Assembly: GCA_046050465.1 (NCBI GenBank)
Contig: JBJOPS010000050.1
Location: 62,001-126,000 of the forward strand
DNA length: 64,000 nt
Reading direction: 5' to 3'
Origin: Egaibacter sp046050465
GTDB taxonomy: Bacteria; Pseudomonadota; Gammaproteobacteria; Burkholderiales; Burkholderiaceae_C
Part shown: in pieces, positions 16,457 to 24,800 of the stretch
How the letters are laid out: each line of letters begins with the position of its first letter
Numbering within the stretch: position 1 is the first letter of the stretch
Position numbers and translations under genes: made by a program
The notes under the pieces: model-generated
Database searches by the model: none
Told to the model about the DNA's origin: nothing
The model's input: the letters and a program-made list of their open reading frames with translations, nothing else

Positions 16457-17245
16457 ATGCCATGGCCATCCGAAGCTATCTGGGGAGCGGTGGCACCTGA
16501 TTTGCCGGATTTCACGGTCGAAATCCTGCCCCAGACAGATTCGACCAATACCGAACTTATGCGTCGCGCCCGTGCCGGGCATCTTGAGCCGGCGCTGCTG
16601 GTGGCTGAGCGGCAGACTGCGGGCCGGGGTCGGCTGGGGCGCCAATGGGTCAGCGATCTCGTTGAGCCGGCAGGCCATGCAGGCGTCAGGACATCCTCCC
16701 TGACCTTTTCGCTGGGCTTGCCCCTATCGTCATCAGACTGGTCCGGCCTGTCACTGGTTGCAGGGATCAGTGTGGTGCAGAGCCTGCACCCTGATTTGCG
16801 CCTGAAATGGCCCAATGACATCTGGCTGCAGGACCGCAAGCTGGCAGGCATTCTGATTGAAACGGGTGTTTTTGGCCGCACCCGTTACGTCGTGATCGGT
16901 GTGGGCATCAATGTACTGAAATACAGTTCGCCAGGGCTGTCAACACCTGCGGCCTGGCTGGCAGAATTGTTGCCGGACATCAATGCATCGCAAACGCTGT
17001 TGCGGGTTGTTCCTGAACTGGTCAAGGCTGTGAAGGTGTTTGATACTCAGGGATTTGCGCCTTTCAGCCCGCGTTTTGCAGCCCTGGATGCCCTGGCAGG
17101 GCGATCAGTCACCCTCAGCGATGGTACCTTTGGCACTGCGCGGGGTGTTGACGCATCCGGTGCGTTGCTGGTGCATACTTCGCTCGGCATGAAGACCATT
17201 AACAGTTCCGAAGTGAGCGTGCGTCCATCCCGGGATGGGGGCTGA
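16457..17245 (+). CDS. birA: Biotin-[acetyl-CoA-carboxylase] ligase, catalytic form without HTH
   Basis: A 262-residue biotin protein ligase. The biotin/ATP-binding loop AGRGRLGRQW, the RLKWPNDIWL motif and KLAGILIETG with the conserved lysine are all present, followed by a small SH3-like C-terminal domain (about residues 210-262). It lacks the N-terminal winged helix of E. coli BirA, so it can biotinylate but should not repress biotin genes. The ATG at 16457 lies five bases after the SET stop, so the genes are probably co-transcribed. A SPOR-like gene follows after five bases. Confidence 0.9.
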   Translation: MPWPSEAIWGAVAPDLPDFTVEILPQTDSTNTELMRRARAGHLEPALLVAERQTAGRGRLGRQWVSDLVEPAGHAGVRTSSLTFSLGLPLSSSDWSGLSLVAGISVVQSLHPDLRLKWPNDIWLQDRKLAGILIETGVFGRTRYVVIGVGINVLKYSSPGLSTPAAWLAELLPDINASQTLLRVVPELVKAVKVFDTQGFAPFSPRFAALDALAGRSVTLSDGTFGTARGVDASGALLVHTSLGMKTINSSEVSVRPSRDGG

Positions 17246-17250
17246 GCCAT

Positions 17251-17916
17251 ATGCTGCGCCTGATCGTGCTGATTCTGCTGCTGCTCAATGGTGTTTACTA
17301 TGCCTGGTCGCAAGGTCTGCTCAAGGTATATGGGCTTGCACCAGTCCAAGCCACGGAGCCGCAACGTATCACCGGGCAACTTCGTGCGCAGGCCCTGAGG
17401 GTTTTATCTGGCGACGAGATGGCCAAGATGAATGCGCCGGCATCCACTGCAACCAGCCCGCGCCCTGCAGAATGCCTGCAGGCCGGACTGTTTGATGAAA
17501 CCCAGGCAATAGCTTTGCGCCGCACGCTGGAGTCTGTATTGCCGGGCGGCGCATGGCAGCTAGACACCGTGGTGGAGCCGGCACGCTGGATCATCTACAT
17601 GGGTAAATTCCCCGATGCGCAGGCGGTTGCGGCCAAGCGCAATCAGTTGACTCAGCTTAAATTGAAGCCCGAGCCATTGCTCAATCCGGAGCTTGAGCTT
17701 GGCCTCTCCCTGGGCGCCCACTCAACCCGCAGCGCAGCGCAAGAGGAGCTGGAAAACCTGAAGCGGCGCGGCGTTCGAACAGCACGCATCGTTGAAGAAC
17801 GACCAGAAATGCGAAAAGCTCTGCTGCGAGTCACTGCCGTGGATGATGTCTTGAAGGTTCATCAGGACGAGTTGAAATCTGTGCTCGCTGGAAAGTCACT
17901 GCGGGCTTGCAAATAA
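17251..17916 (+). CDS. Membrane-anchored protein with a SPOR-like domain
   Basis: A 221-residue protein with one N-terminal membrane anchor (LRLIVLILLLLNGVYYAWSQ). A periplasmic region follows whose second half (about residues 105-200) has the pattern of a divergent SPOR peptidoglycan-binding domain: WIIYMGKFPDAQAVAAKRNQ and later LGLSLGAHSTRSAAQEELEN. SPOR domains bind denuded glycan strands at division sites. It is tightly linked to birA. The family assignment is by pattern only. Confidence 0.65.
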   Translation: MLRLIVLILLLLNGVYYAWSQGLLKVYGLAPVQATEPQRITGQLRAQALRVLSGDEMAKMNAPASTATSPRPAECLQAGLFDETQAIALRRTLESVLPGGAWQLDTVVEPARWIIYMGKFPDAQAVAAKRNQLTQLKLKPEPLLNPELELGLSLGAHSTRSAAQEELENLKRRGVRTARIVEERPEMRKALLRVTAVDDVLKVHQDELKSVLAGKSLRACK

Positions 17917-17922
17917 GCACCG

Positions 17923-19380
17923 TCAGACAACATTTGCAGCCATGTTCCCTTCGGCGATGAACCGCACAACAAAACGTGTGCCCGGCGGCACCTTGCCCGG
18001 GCGCGCCTCCTCCAGACTGACAGTGGCGTCGTGCTGAATGGCGATTTCAAGCACGATGGACAAACCCAGTCCCGTTCCGTCCACGCCGCTCCCCAGAGAT
18101 CTGTAAAACGGCTGAAACACCAACTCCCGCTCTGGCGCAGCAATGCCCGGGCCGGAGTCCTCCACCTGCAACAGCAAGACCTTGCCAAAGGCGCCAACCA
18201 GCACCCTGGCGGTGATGATGCCCGGCGTCTCGGCGCTGGAGGGCGTGTAGTTGATGGCGTTGTCGATGAGGTTGCGGATCATCTCCTTGAGCAGTGTCGG
18301 ATTGCCGTGTAGCTGAACACCGGGCTCGCCTGGCGCCGCGCCCTCGTAGCCCAGATCCAGGTGTTTGTCCATCGCGCGACTCAGACACTCCTGCATAACC
18401 TCCATCGTCAACCGGGCAAGATCGCAAGGCTGGCGACTCATTGACACACCACTGCTTTCGGCATGTGCAAGCGCCAGCAACTGATTGACCGTATGAGTCG
18501 CTCGAATGCTGGCTGTGCCGATTTGCCGCAGCGACTGCTTGAGATCATTTGCATCCGCACCCTCCCGCTGTGCCAGATCAGCCTGCATGCGCAGCCCTGC
18601 CAGCGGGGTTTTGAGCTGGTGTGCCGCATCAGCGAGGAATCGCTTTTGCGTGGCAATCGTGTCTTTCAGCCGCATGAACAAATCATTCACGGACAATACC
18701 AAAGGTGAAATCTCCACAGGCACACTCTGCGTATCGAGCGGACTCATGTCATCTGAGCGGCGTGCACGGATGAGGTTTTCCAGGCGCGTCAGTGGCTTCA
18801 GAGCCTGCACCAGAGCCATCCACACCAGCAACACGGCCAAAGGCAGAATGACAAATTGCGGCAACATCACGCCCTTGGTGATTTCGGTAGCCAGCACCGA
18901 GCGCTTGCCCAGCGTTTCAGCCACCTGCACCAGCACCAGTTTGGCGTCCGGCAAGGCAACCCTGACCCATGTGTAAGCCACCTTGACATCCATACCCCGA
19001 ACCATATCTGCCCGCAACCGCACCTCATTGATCTCGGGCGTCTCATCTTCGGGAGGCAAAGGAAGATCCTTGTCACCGCTGAGGTATTCCCCCCTGGCCC
19101 CCAGCACCTGATAGAACACGGTTCCATCCTCATCCGCACGCAGCAACTCGCGTGCTGGCTGCGGCAGATTGAACTGAACCCTTTGCTGGCTTACCGTCAC
19201 CAGCTGGGCCAACGCCACTACGTTGTACTCCAGCGCACGGTCAAACGGCTTGCCCGCCACCCCCTGAGCCACGAACCAGGTCAACCCCAGACTGACCGGC
19301 CACAGCAGCAGCAAAGGCGTGAGCATCCAGTCCAGAATTTCCCCAAAAAGGGATCGCTGTTCGCGCTGGAAAAGTTTCAA
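17923..19380 (-). CDS. Sensor histidine kinase, TctE/QseC type
   Basis: A 485-residue membrane kinase. It has a first TM helix near residues 18-40, a periplasmic sensor segment (about 40-170, 2CSK_N type), a second TM helix near 180-200 and a HAMP-like linker. The H-box is FLADAAHQLKTPLAGLRMQA (phospho-accepting histidine), and the ATPase carries NLIDNAINYTP (N-box), DSGPGIAAPERE (G1) and GTGLGLSIV (G2). TctE-like kinases often sense tricarboxylates, but no tct transporter is adjacent, so the signal is unknown. It starts four bases inside the end of the response-regulator gene (ATGA overlap). Confidence 0.92.
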   Translation of the reverse strand: MKLFQREQRSLFGEILDWMLTPLLLLWPVSLGLTWFVAQGVAGKPFDRALEYNVVALAQLVTVSQQRVQFNLPQPARELLRADEDGTVFYQVLGARGEYLSGDKDLPLPPEDETPEINEVRLRADMVRGMDVKVAYTWVRVALPDAKLVLVQVAETLGKRSVLATEITKGVMLPQFVILPLAVLLVWMALVQALKPLTRLENLIRARRSDDMSPLDTQSVPVEISPLVLSVNDLFMRLKDTIATQKRFLADAAHQLKTPLAGLRMQADLAQREGADANDLKQSLRQIGTASIRATHTVNQLLALAHAESSGVSMSRQPCDLARLTMEVMQECLSRAMDKHLDLGYEGAAPGEPGVQLHGNPTLLKEMIRNLIDNAINYTPSSAETPGIITARVLVGAFGKVLLLQVEDSGPGIAAPERELVFQPFYRSLGSGVDGTGLGLSIVLEIAIQHDATVSLEEARPGKVPPGTRFVVRFIAEGNMAANVV

Positions 19381-20051
19381 GGCGATATTTTTTCCAAACA
19401 GTAGCCCAAGCCACGTACCGTCGCGATGCGCACCGGCCCCCTTTCGATCTTCTTGCGAAGACGGTGAATATAGACCTCAATGGCGTTGTTGCTGACTTCC
19501 TCGCCCCACTCGCACAGCCGCTCCACCAGCTGGTCCTTGCTGACCAGCCGTCCTGCGCGCTGCAACAGCACCTCCAGCAGACCCAGCTCACGGGCTGACA
19601 GCTCCACCATCTTGCCCTCCAGCGTGGCCACACGGCCAGACTGGTCATACACCAGCGGGCCGTGCTTGATCGTGCTGCTGGCCGTGCCCATGCCACGCCG
19701 GCTCAAGGCCCGAACACGCGCTTCGAGCTCCTGCAGACTGAAGGGTTTGGCCATGTAGTCGTCTGCGCCGTAATCCAGGCCCTTGACCCGCTCCTCCACG
19801 CCATCGGCAGCTGTCAGAATCAGCACCGGCACTGCAGAGCCACGTGCGCGCAGGCGTTTGAGCACCTCCAGCCCGTGCATTTTGGGCAGACCCAGATCAA
19901 GAATGAGCAAATCAAACTCGGTGTTGATCATCAGCGCCGCATCCGCCTCGGAGCCGCTGGCAACGTGGTTCACGGCAGCGCCGGAGCTGCGCAAAGTGCG
20001 AAGCAGGCCATCGGCCAGCACCTGGTCATCCTCGGCAATCAGAATACGCAT
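19377..20051 (-). CDS. OmpR-family response regulator (TctD/QseB-like)
   Basis: A 224-residue response regulator. The receiver domain has the acidic pair in IAEDDQVLADGL, the phospho-accepting aspartate in LLILDLGLPKMHGLEVL, and the conserved lysine in YMAKPFSLQELEARV. The C-terminal winged-helix domain contains VELSARELGLLEVLLQRAG and NAIEVYIHRLRKKIERG. It precedes and overlaps its cognate kinase, so the pair is translationally coupled. Confidence 0.94.
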   Translation of the reverse strand: MRILIAEDDQVLADGLLRTLRSSGAAVNHVASGSEADAALMINTEFDLLILDLGLPKMHGLEVLKRLRARGSAVPVLILTAADGVEERVKGLDYGADDYMAKPFSLQELEARVRALSRRGMGTASSTIKHGPLVYDQSGRVATLEGKMVELSARELGLLEVLLQRAGRLVSKDQLVERLCEWGEEVSNNAIEVYIHRLRKKIERGPVRIATVRGLGYCLEKISP

Positions 20052-20144
20052 GTTTGTCTCCGGTTGAGGGTATTCCTGTGTTTCTGATACGGCAACTTTT
20101 TAGTCACCCGTGTTCATTCTAGGCCGGGAAACCGGTCACCCGAG

Positions 20145-20618
20145 TCAGGCGGCATAAGCCTCCAGGCCAATCTGGATCACTGTGGCGACCTCGATTCCCA
20201 CAGCAACCCGCAGCTCGGCCTGTGCCTGAGCGACCGCACGGCGAAATGCCGCCAGCCACGCCAACCCCTGCGCCGTGAACCGCACCCGGCTGGCACGGGC
20301 ATCGCGCAAATCGGGCTCTCGGGTCACCAGCGCCCAGGCTTCACACTGATCCACCAGCTTGCCCATGGCCTGCTTGGTCATGCCCGCGCGGGCCGCCAGC
20401 TCGGTCAGGCGCGAGCCCTCCAGCGCCAGATGCCGGGTAATGTGAACGTGAGAGGCGCCCAGCCGCCCGCGGGCAGCCAGATTGGACAGCGCCAGCGGCA
20501 CGGTATCGTCGGCCGCCATCAGTGCCAGCACACGTGCATCAAATCGCTGCAGCGCCAGGTGCATCAAATGGCCCAGATGGGTCTGGCGCCAACCGTCATG
20601 TTCGGCATGGAAGAGCAT
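20145..20618 (-). CDS. MarR-family transcriptional regulator
   Basis: A 157-residue winged-helix regulator. HITRHLALEGSRLTELAARA and the recognition-helix region GMTKQAMGKLVDQCEAWALV are typical of MarR, followed by the wing with REPDLRDARASRVRFTAQG. It is divergent from recA with about 145 bases between the coding regions. A near-perfect inverted repeat directly upstream of its own start is a candidate autoregulatory operator. Confidence 0.85.
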   Translation of the reverse strand: MLFHAEHDGWRQTHLGHLMHLALQRFDARVLALMAADDTVPLALSNLAARGRLGASHVHITRHLALEGSRLTELAARAGMTKQAMGKLVDQCEAWALVTREPDLRDARASRVRFTAQGLAWLAAFRRAVAQAQAELRVAVGIEVATVIQIGLEAYAA

Positions 20619-20628
20619 GGTCGCAAAT

Positions 20629-20661
20629 AGTAAACCAAATTGACTAAAAAACTTGTTTACT
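20629..20661. promoter_or_regulatory. Inverted repeat, candidate MarR operator
   Basis: AGTAAAC (20629-20635) and GTTTACT (20655-20661) form a 7-bp perfect inverted repeat, extended outward by AAAT and ATTT with one bulge. It begins ten bases upstream of the MarR start codon and lies in the divergent MarR/recA gap. The position suits autoregulation; assignment to this regulator is inferred. Confidence 0.45.
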
Positions 20662-20686
20662 TATTTCAACCAACCACATTAAACTA

Positions 20687-20702
20687 CTGTTCAAGCATCC
20701 AG
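20687..20702 (+). promoter_or_regulatory. Putative LexA (SOS) box upstream of recA
   Basis: CTGT-N8-CCAG at 20687-20702, within TACTGTTCAAGCATCCAG, differs by one base from the CTGT-N8-ACAG SOS box. It lies about 60 bases before the recA start, where an SOS operator is expected. Confidence 0.5.
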
Positions 20703-20763
20703 CCTGTTATTAAAATCAGATGATGCGCCGGGCTCAACCGATTGATTTACAAGGAGATTTCTC

Positions 20764-21858
20764 ATGGACGCACCCGTCAAAGGCTTCAACAACATGAATG
20801 GCGCCAACAGTGAAAAAGCCAAGGCCCTGCAAGTGGCGCTAGCCCAGATCGAAAAACAATTCGGCAAAGGCACCATCATGCGCCTGGGCGAAGGCGAGGT
20901 GATTGAAGACATCCAGGTCGTCTCCACCGGCTCGCTGGGCCTGGACATTGCCCTGGGCGTGGGCGGCCTGCCGCGTGGCCGCGTAGTTGAAATCTACGGC
21001 CCCGAGTCGTCGGGCAAGACCACGCTGACGCTGCAAGTGATTGCCGAGATGCAAAAACAGGGTGGCCAGTGCGCCTTTGTGGACGCCGAACACGCGCTGG
21101 ACGTGCAATACGCCCAAAAACTCGGCGTGAACCTGCAAGACCTGCTGATCAGCCAGCCCGACACCGGCGAGCAGGCCCTGGAAATCGTGGACAGCCTGGT
21201 GCGCTCCGGCGCGGTGGACCTGATCATCGTGGACTCGGTCGCGGCACTCACGCCCAAGGCCGAACTCGAAGGCGAAATGGGCGACAGCCTGCCCGGGCTC
21301 CAAGCCCGGCTGATGAGCCAGGCGTTGCGCAAACTCACCGCCCACATCAAGAAAACCAACTGCATGGTCATCTTCATCAACCAGATCCGCATGAAGATCG
21401 GCGTCATGTTCGGCAGCCCCGAAACCACCACCGGCGGCAACGCGCTGAAGTTCTACGCCTCCGTGCGCCTGGACATTCGCCGCACCGGCACCATCAAGAA
21501 AGGTGACGACGCGATTGGCAACGAGACCAAGGTGAAAGTGGTCAAAAACAAGGTCGCACCCCCGTTCAAGACGGCGGAGTTCGACATTCTGTTTGGCGAG
21601 GGCATCAGCCGCCACGGCGAGATCATCGACATGGGTGTGAACGCCAACATCCTGGACAAATCGGGCGCCTGGTACGCCTACAACGGCGAAAAGATCGGCC
21701 AGGGCCGCGACAACGCACGTGAGTTTTTGCGCGAAAACCCGGCACTGTCCACCGAGATCGAGAACAAGGTGCGTGAATCGCTGGGCATCCCCTTGCTGCC
21801 GGTGGCAGTCGAAGCCGAGGCCAAACCGGCCAAATCTGGTGGCAAAAAAGCCGATTAG
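20764..21858 (+). CDS. recA: Recombinase RecA
   Basis: A 364-residue RecA, slightly longer than E. coli RecA. It has the Walker A motif GPESSGKTTL, the Walker B region DLIIVDSVAALTPKAELEGE, loop L1 (GDSLPGLQARLMSQAL), loop L2 (FGSPETTTGGNALKFY) and the NQIRMKIGVMFG block. It forms ATP-dependent filaments on single-stranded DNA for recombination and SOS induction. The ATG at 20764 is preceded by AAGGAG. The final codons (SGGKKAD) and stop lie in a copy of the 66-nt repeat. recX follows after 65 bases. Confidence 0.98.
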   Translation: MDAPVKGFNNMNGANSEKAKALQVALAQIEKQFGKGTIMRLGEGEVIEDIQVVSTGSLGLDIALGVGGLPRGRVVEIYGPESSGKTTLTLQVIAEMQKQGGQCAFVDAEHALDVQYAQKLGVNLQDLLISQPDTGEQALEIVDSLVRSGAVDLIIVDSVAALTPKAELEGEMGDSLPGLQARLMSQALRKLTAHIKKTNCMVIFINQIRMKIGVMFGSPETTTGGNALKFYASVRLDIRRTGTIKKGDDAIGNETKVKVVKNKVAPPFKTAEFDILFGEGISRHGEIIDMGVNANILDKSGAWYAYNGEKIGQGRDNAREFLRENPALSTEIENKVRESLGIPLLPVAVEAEAKPAKSGGKKAD

Positions 21859-21899
21859 CCCTGCTCAGATATGCGTAAGCAGCTATTAAATATATAGCA
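21834..21899 (-). repeat. 66-nt dispersed repeat, copy R3, across the recA stop codon
   Basis: On the minus strand TGCTAT, ATAGCTGCT and ACGCATAT match the family, with the distal part running into recA. The last seven recA codons and its TAG stop are within the repeat; the rest fills most of the recA-recX gap. Confidence 0.75.
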
Positions 21900-21923
21900 A
21901 CTCGCCCAATTCCTGCTCGCACC

Positions 21924-22409
21924 ATGTCGTTTGCCCAGCCTTCCCTCAAGGGCCGCGCCCTGCGCCTGCTCAGCGGGCGCGAGTATTCGCGCCATGAGCT
22001 CGAGCGCAAGCTCAAAACGCATGAGGAGGCGCCCGGCGAGCTGGCGCAGGCGCTCGATGAGCTGCAGGCCAAAGGCTTCATCAGCGAGCCGCGGGTGGTG
22101 GAGTCGGTCATCAACCGGCGCTCTGCCAAGCTGGGCACGGCACGTATCCGGCAGGAACTGCAGGGCAAAGGGCTGGACCCGCAGGCCGTGGCAGACGCAG
22201 TGGCCAGCCTGAAAACCACCGAACTGGCGCGCGCCCGCGAGGTGTGGCGCAAAAAGTTTGGCGCAAAATCGGATGCGGCCTCAGATGCTGTGACCACTGA
22301 CGCCGCAGCACGCGGCAAGCAGATGCGTTTTCTGGCCGCACGCGGCTTTGGCGGCGACGTGATCCGCCGCGTGGTCTGTGGCGCGGACGACGATGCCGCG
22401 GACGCATAA
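21924..22409 (+). CDS. recX: RecA regulator RecX
   Basis: A 161-residue RecX. It has three-helix repeats typical of the family: ALRLLSGREYSRHELERKLK, then QALDELQAKGFISEPRVVES and INRRSAKLGTARIRQELQGK, and the C-terminal RFLAARGFGGDVIRRVV. RecX caps RecA filaments and limits recombinase activity. It lies directly downstream of recA in the common recA-recX order, probably with coupled expression. Confidence 0.93.
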   Translation: MSFAQPSLKGRALRLLSGREYSRHELERKLKTHEEAPGELAQALDELQAKGFISEPRVVESVINRRSAKLGTARIRQELQGKGLDPQAVADAVASLKTTELARAREVWRKKFGAKSDAASDAVTTDAAARGKQMRFLAARGFGGDVIRRVVCGADDDAADA

Positions 22410-22418
22410 AACAGCCGA

Positions 22419-22484
22419 CTTATACCGTCAAAATGGCCTCCAGCCCTCGTCCAATATGCGTGAATAGCTACTAAAAATGTAGCA
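22419..22484 (-). repeat. 66-nt dispersed repeat, copy R4, recX-argC gap
   Basis: A well-preserved copy: minus-strand TAGTAGCTATTCACGCATAT, followed by a GACGAGGGCTGGAGGCCATT-type segment and TTTTGAC. It fills the gap between recX and argC, which converge on it. Confidence 0.85.
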
Positions 22485-22513
22485 AACGCAAATGGTTAAC
22501 CGGGCTTCTGCGG

Positions 22514-23449
22514 CTACAGCCCCAGCATCAGCTTCAGGTTTTGCACCGCCGCGCCACTGGCGCCTTTGCCCAGATTGTCCAGCCGGGCTACCAGCACAGC
22601 GTGGTGGAAACCGTCGTTTGCCCCGGTATTGGCAAACACCCGCAACTCCATCTTGTTGGTGTCGGCCAGCGCCAGCGCGTCCAGCTTGGCGTCGGGCGTA
22701 GCCGGCTCCACGCTCACCCATTCACTGCCCTGATAGTGTCTGGCCAGCGCGTTGTGCAGATCCTTCGCGCTGGGTTGCCCCGGCAACTGGTCCAGATGCA
22801 GCGGCAGCTGCACCAGCATGCCCTGCCTGAAATTGCCCACCGAGGGGATGAACAACGGGCGGCGCGTCAAACCCGTGTATGTCATGATTTCCGCAATGTG
22901 CTTGTGCTTCAGGCCCAGGCCGTAAAGCTCAAACGCGGGCGCCTGGCCCGACTCATACGCCTCAATCATGCTGCGCCCGCCACCCGAATAGCCGCTCACC
23001 GAGGGCAATGTGAGCGCAAAGTCGTGCGCAATCAGCCCGGCGTCGATCAGCGGGCGAATCAGCGCAATGGCCCCGGTGGCGTAACAACCCGGGTTGGCCA
23101 CACGCCGGGCGCTGGCCACAGCCGCCTGCTGTCCAGCGGCCAGTTCGGGAAAGCCAAACACCCAGCCCGGCGCGGTACGGTGGGCGGTGGAGGCGTCGAT
23201 CACTTTGGGGCCGGATTTGCCATTTGCCCTTGTCAAATCATCGATCATTGCTACGGATTCAATAGCGGCATCATCATGCAGACACAGCACCACCAGATCC
23301 ACGGAAGCCATCAGCGCGCGTTTGGCGGCGCCGTCCTTGCGCAATTCGGGGGCAATGCTGACCAGCTCGATGCCGGGCATGGACTGCAACCGTTCGCGAA
23401 TTTGCAAGCCGGTAGTGCCAGCTTCGCCATCAATGAATATTTTGTGCAT
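22514..23449 (-). CDS. argC: N-acetyl-gamma-glutamyl-phosphate reductase, short (type 2) form
   Basis: A 311-residue enzyme of the type 2 ArgC subfamily, recognised from HKIFIDGEAGTTGLQIRERL at the N-terminus, VANPGCYATGAIALI with the catalytic cysteine near residue 120, and SVSGYSGGGRSMIEAYE. It reduces N-acetylglutamyl phosphate with NADPH in arginine synthesis. The start is the ATG at 23449 (MHKIF); an ATG three codons upstream is possible. No other arg gene is adjacent. Around residues 62-83 the coding sequence coincides with a degenerate copy of the 66-nt repeat, and the loop there seems longer than in other type 2 ArgC proteins I remember. Confidence 0.93.
   Translation of the reverse strand: MHKIFIDGEAGTTGLQIRERLQSMPGIELVSIAPELRKDGAAKRALMASVDLVVLCLHDDAAIESVAMIDDLTRANGKSGPKVIDASTAHRTAPGWVFGFPELAAGQQAAVASARRVANPGCYATGAIALIRPLIDAGLIAHDFALTLPSVSGYSGGGRSMIEAYESGQAPAFELYGLGLKHKHIAEIMTYTGLTRRPLFIPSVGNFRQGMLVQLPLHLDQLPGQPSAKDLHNALARHYQGSEWVSVEPATPDAKLDALALADTNKMELRVFANTGANDGFHHAVLVARLDNLGKGASGAAVQNLKLMLGL
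23202..23267 (-). repeat. 66-nt dispersed repeat, degenerate copy R5, inside argC
   Basis: The anchors ATTTGAC, TAGC (first arm, as GTAGC) and GCTATT fall at the same spacing as in intact copies without gaps, but other positions have diverged. It lies in frame in argC at about residues 62-83. Confidence 0.4.
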
Positions 23450-23620
23450 ATAAAACATCCCCGCAAGTCAAAAACCAGCCGACTTGAGCGCGAACCCGTA
23501 AGTCCTGCTCAAGTTTGGTGCAATGCAACATGATACATTCCGTAACTGTGTCCAGCGCCTGCCACAGAACGCCGCCGTTGTGTGCAAGGGTGAAATTTAC
23601 CTGTTCCTGAGAAAGACCTC

Positions 23621-24781
23621 ATGAAGATCCACGAATACCAAGGCAAGGAAATCTTGCGCCAATTCGGTGTGCCCACGCCCCGCGGCATTCCCGCTTTTAC
23701 CGTGCAGGAGGCTGTGGAAGCCGCACAAAAACTCGGAGGCCCGGTCTGGGTGGTCAAGGCCCAGATCCACGCCGGTGGCCGTGGCAAGGGCGGCGGCGTC
23801 AAACTGGCCCGCTCCATTGACGAGGTGAAAAAGCTCGCTGCCGAAATTCTGGGCATGCAGCTGGTCACCCACCAAACCGGCCCCGAAGGCCAAAAGGTAC
23901 GCCGCCTGCTGATCGAAGACGGCGCAGACATCAAAAAAGAATACTACGTGTCTGCCGTGACCGACCGTGCCTCGCAGCGCGTGGCGTTCATTGTCTCGTC
24001 TGAAGGCGGCATGGACATCGAGGGCGTGGCTCACGACACGCCCGAGAAAATCCTCACCGAAATCGTTGACCCGGCCACCGGACTGACCGCCGCCCAGGGC
24101 ACGAAGCTGGCCGACGCGATTGGCGTGCCCGCTGCCTCCACCGCCATGGCGGTTGATGTGTTGCAGAAAATCTACAAATGCTACATGGACACCGACGCCT
24201 CCCTGGTGGAGATCAACCCGCTGATTCTGGAGGGCAACGGCAACATCAAGGCGCTGGACGCCAAGTTCAACTTTGACGCCAACGCGCTGTTCCGCCACCC
24301 CGAAATCGTCGCCTACCGCGATCTGGACGAAGAAGACCCGGCCGAAATCGAAGCCAGCAAGTTTGACCTGGCCTACATCAGCCTGGACGGCAACATCGGC
24401 TGCCTGGTCAACGGCGCCGGCCTGGCCATGGCCACCATGGACACCATCAAACTGTTCGGCGGCGAGCCGGCCAACTTCCTGGACGTGGGCGGTGGCGCCA
24501 CCGCCGAGAAAGTGACGGAAGCCTTCAAGATCATGCTGAAGAACAAGAACGTCAAAGGCATTCTGGTCAACATCTTCGGCGGCATCATGAAATGCGACAC
24601 CATCGCCACCGGCGTCATCACCGCCTGCAAGGCTGTGAATCTGTCTGTGCCACTGGTCGTGCGCATGAAGGGCACCAACGACGAGCTGGGCAAAAAGCTG
24701 CTGGCCGAAAGCGGTCTGCCCATCATTTCTGCAGACACCATGGCCGAAGCGGCAACGAAAATCGTTGCTGCCGTCAAGTAG
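23621..24781 (+). CDS. sucC: Succinyl-CoA ligase (ADP-forming) beta subunit
   Basis: A 386-residue ATP-grasp subunit. MKIHEYQGKEILRQFGVPTP is the family start. The nucleotide site includes VVKAQIHAGGRGKGGGVKLA, and the phosphohistidine-interacting region contains LVEINPLIL and GCLVNGAGLAMATMD. With SucD it makes succinate and ATP from succinyl-CoA in the TCA cycle. The ATG at 23621 begins the canonical sequence. sucD follows after 19 bases. Confidence 0.97.
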   Translation: MKIHEYQGKEILRQFGVPTPRGIPAFTVQEAVEAAQKLGGPVWVVKAQIHAGGRGKGGGVKLARSIDEVKKLAAEILGMQLVTHQTGPEGQKVRRLLIEDGADIKKEYYVSAVTDRASQRVAFIVSSEGGMDIEGVAHDTPEKILTEIVDPATGLTAAQGTKLADAIGVPAASTAMAVDVLQKIYKCYMDTDASLVEINPLILEGNGNIKALDAKFNFDANALFRHPEIVAYRDLDEEDPAEIEASKFDLAYISLDGNIGCLVNGAGLAMATMDTIKLFGGEPANFLDVGGGATAEKVTEAFKIMLKNKNVKGILVNIFGGIMKCDTIATGVITACKAVNLSVPLVVRMKGTNDELGKKLLAESGLPIISADTMAEAATKIVAAVK

Positions 24782-24800
24782 CAAGCCGGAGAAACACCAC

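Noticed and set aside
20653..20685. Sigma-70 promoter for recA (TTGTTT ... TAAACT)
   Set aside because: The spacing of about 21 bases is too long and the boxes are poor matches, so no recA promoter is listed.
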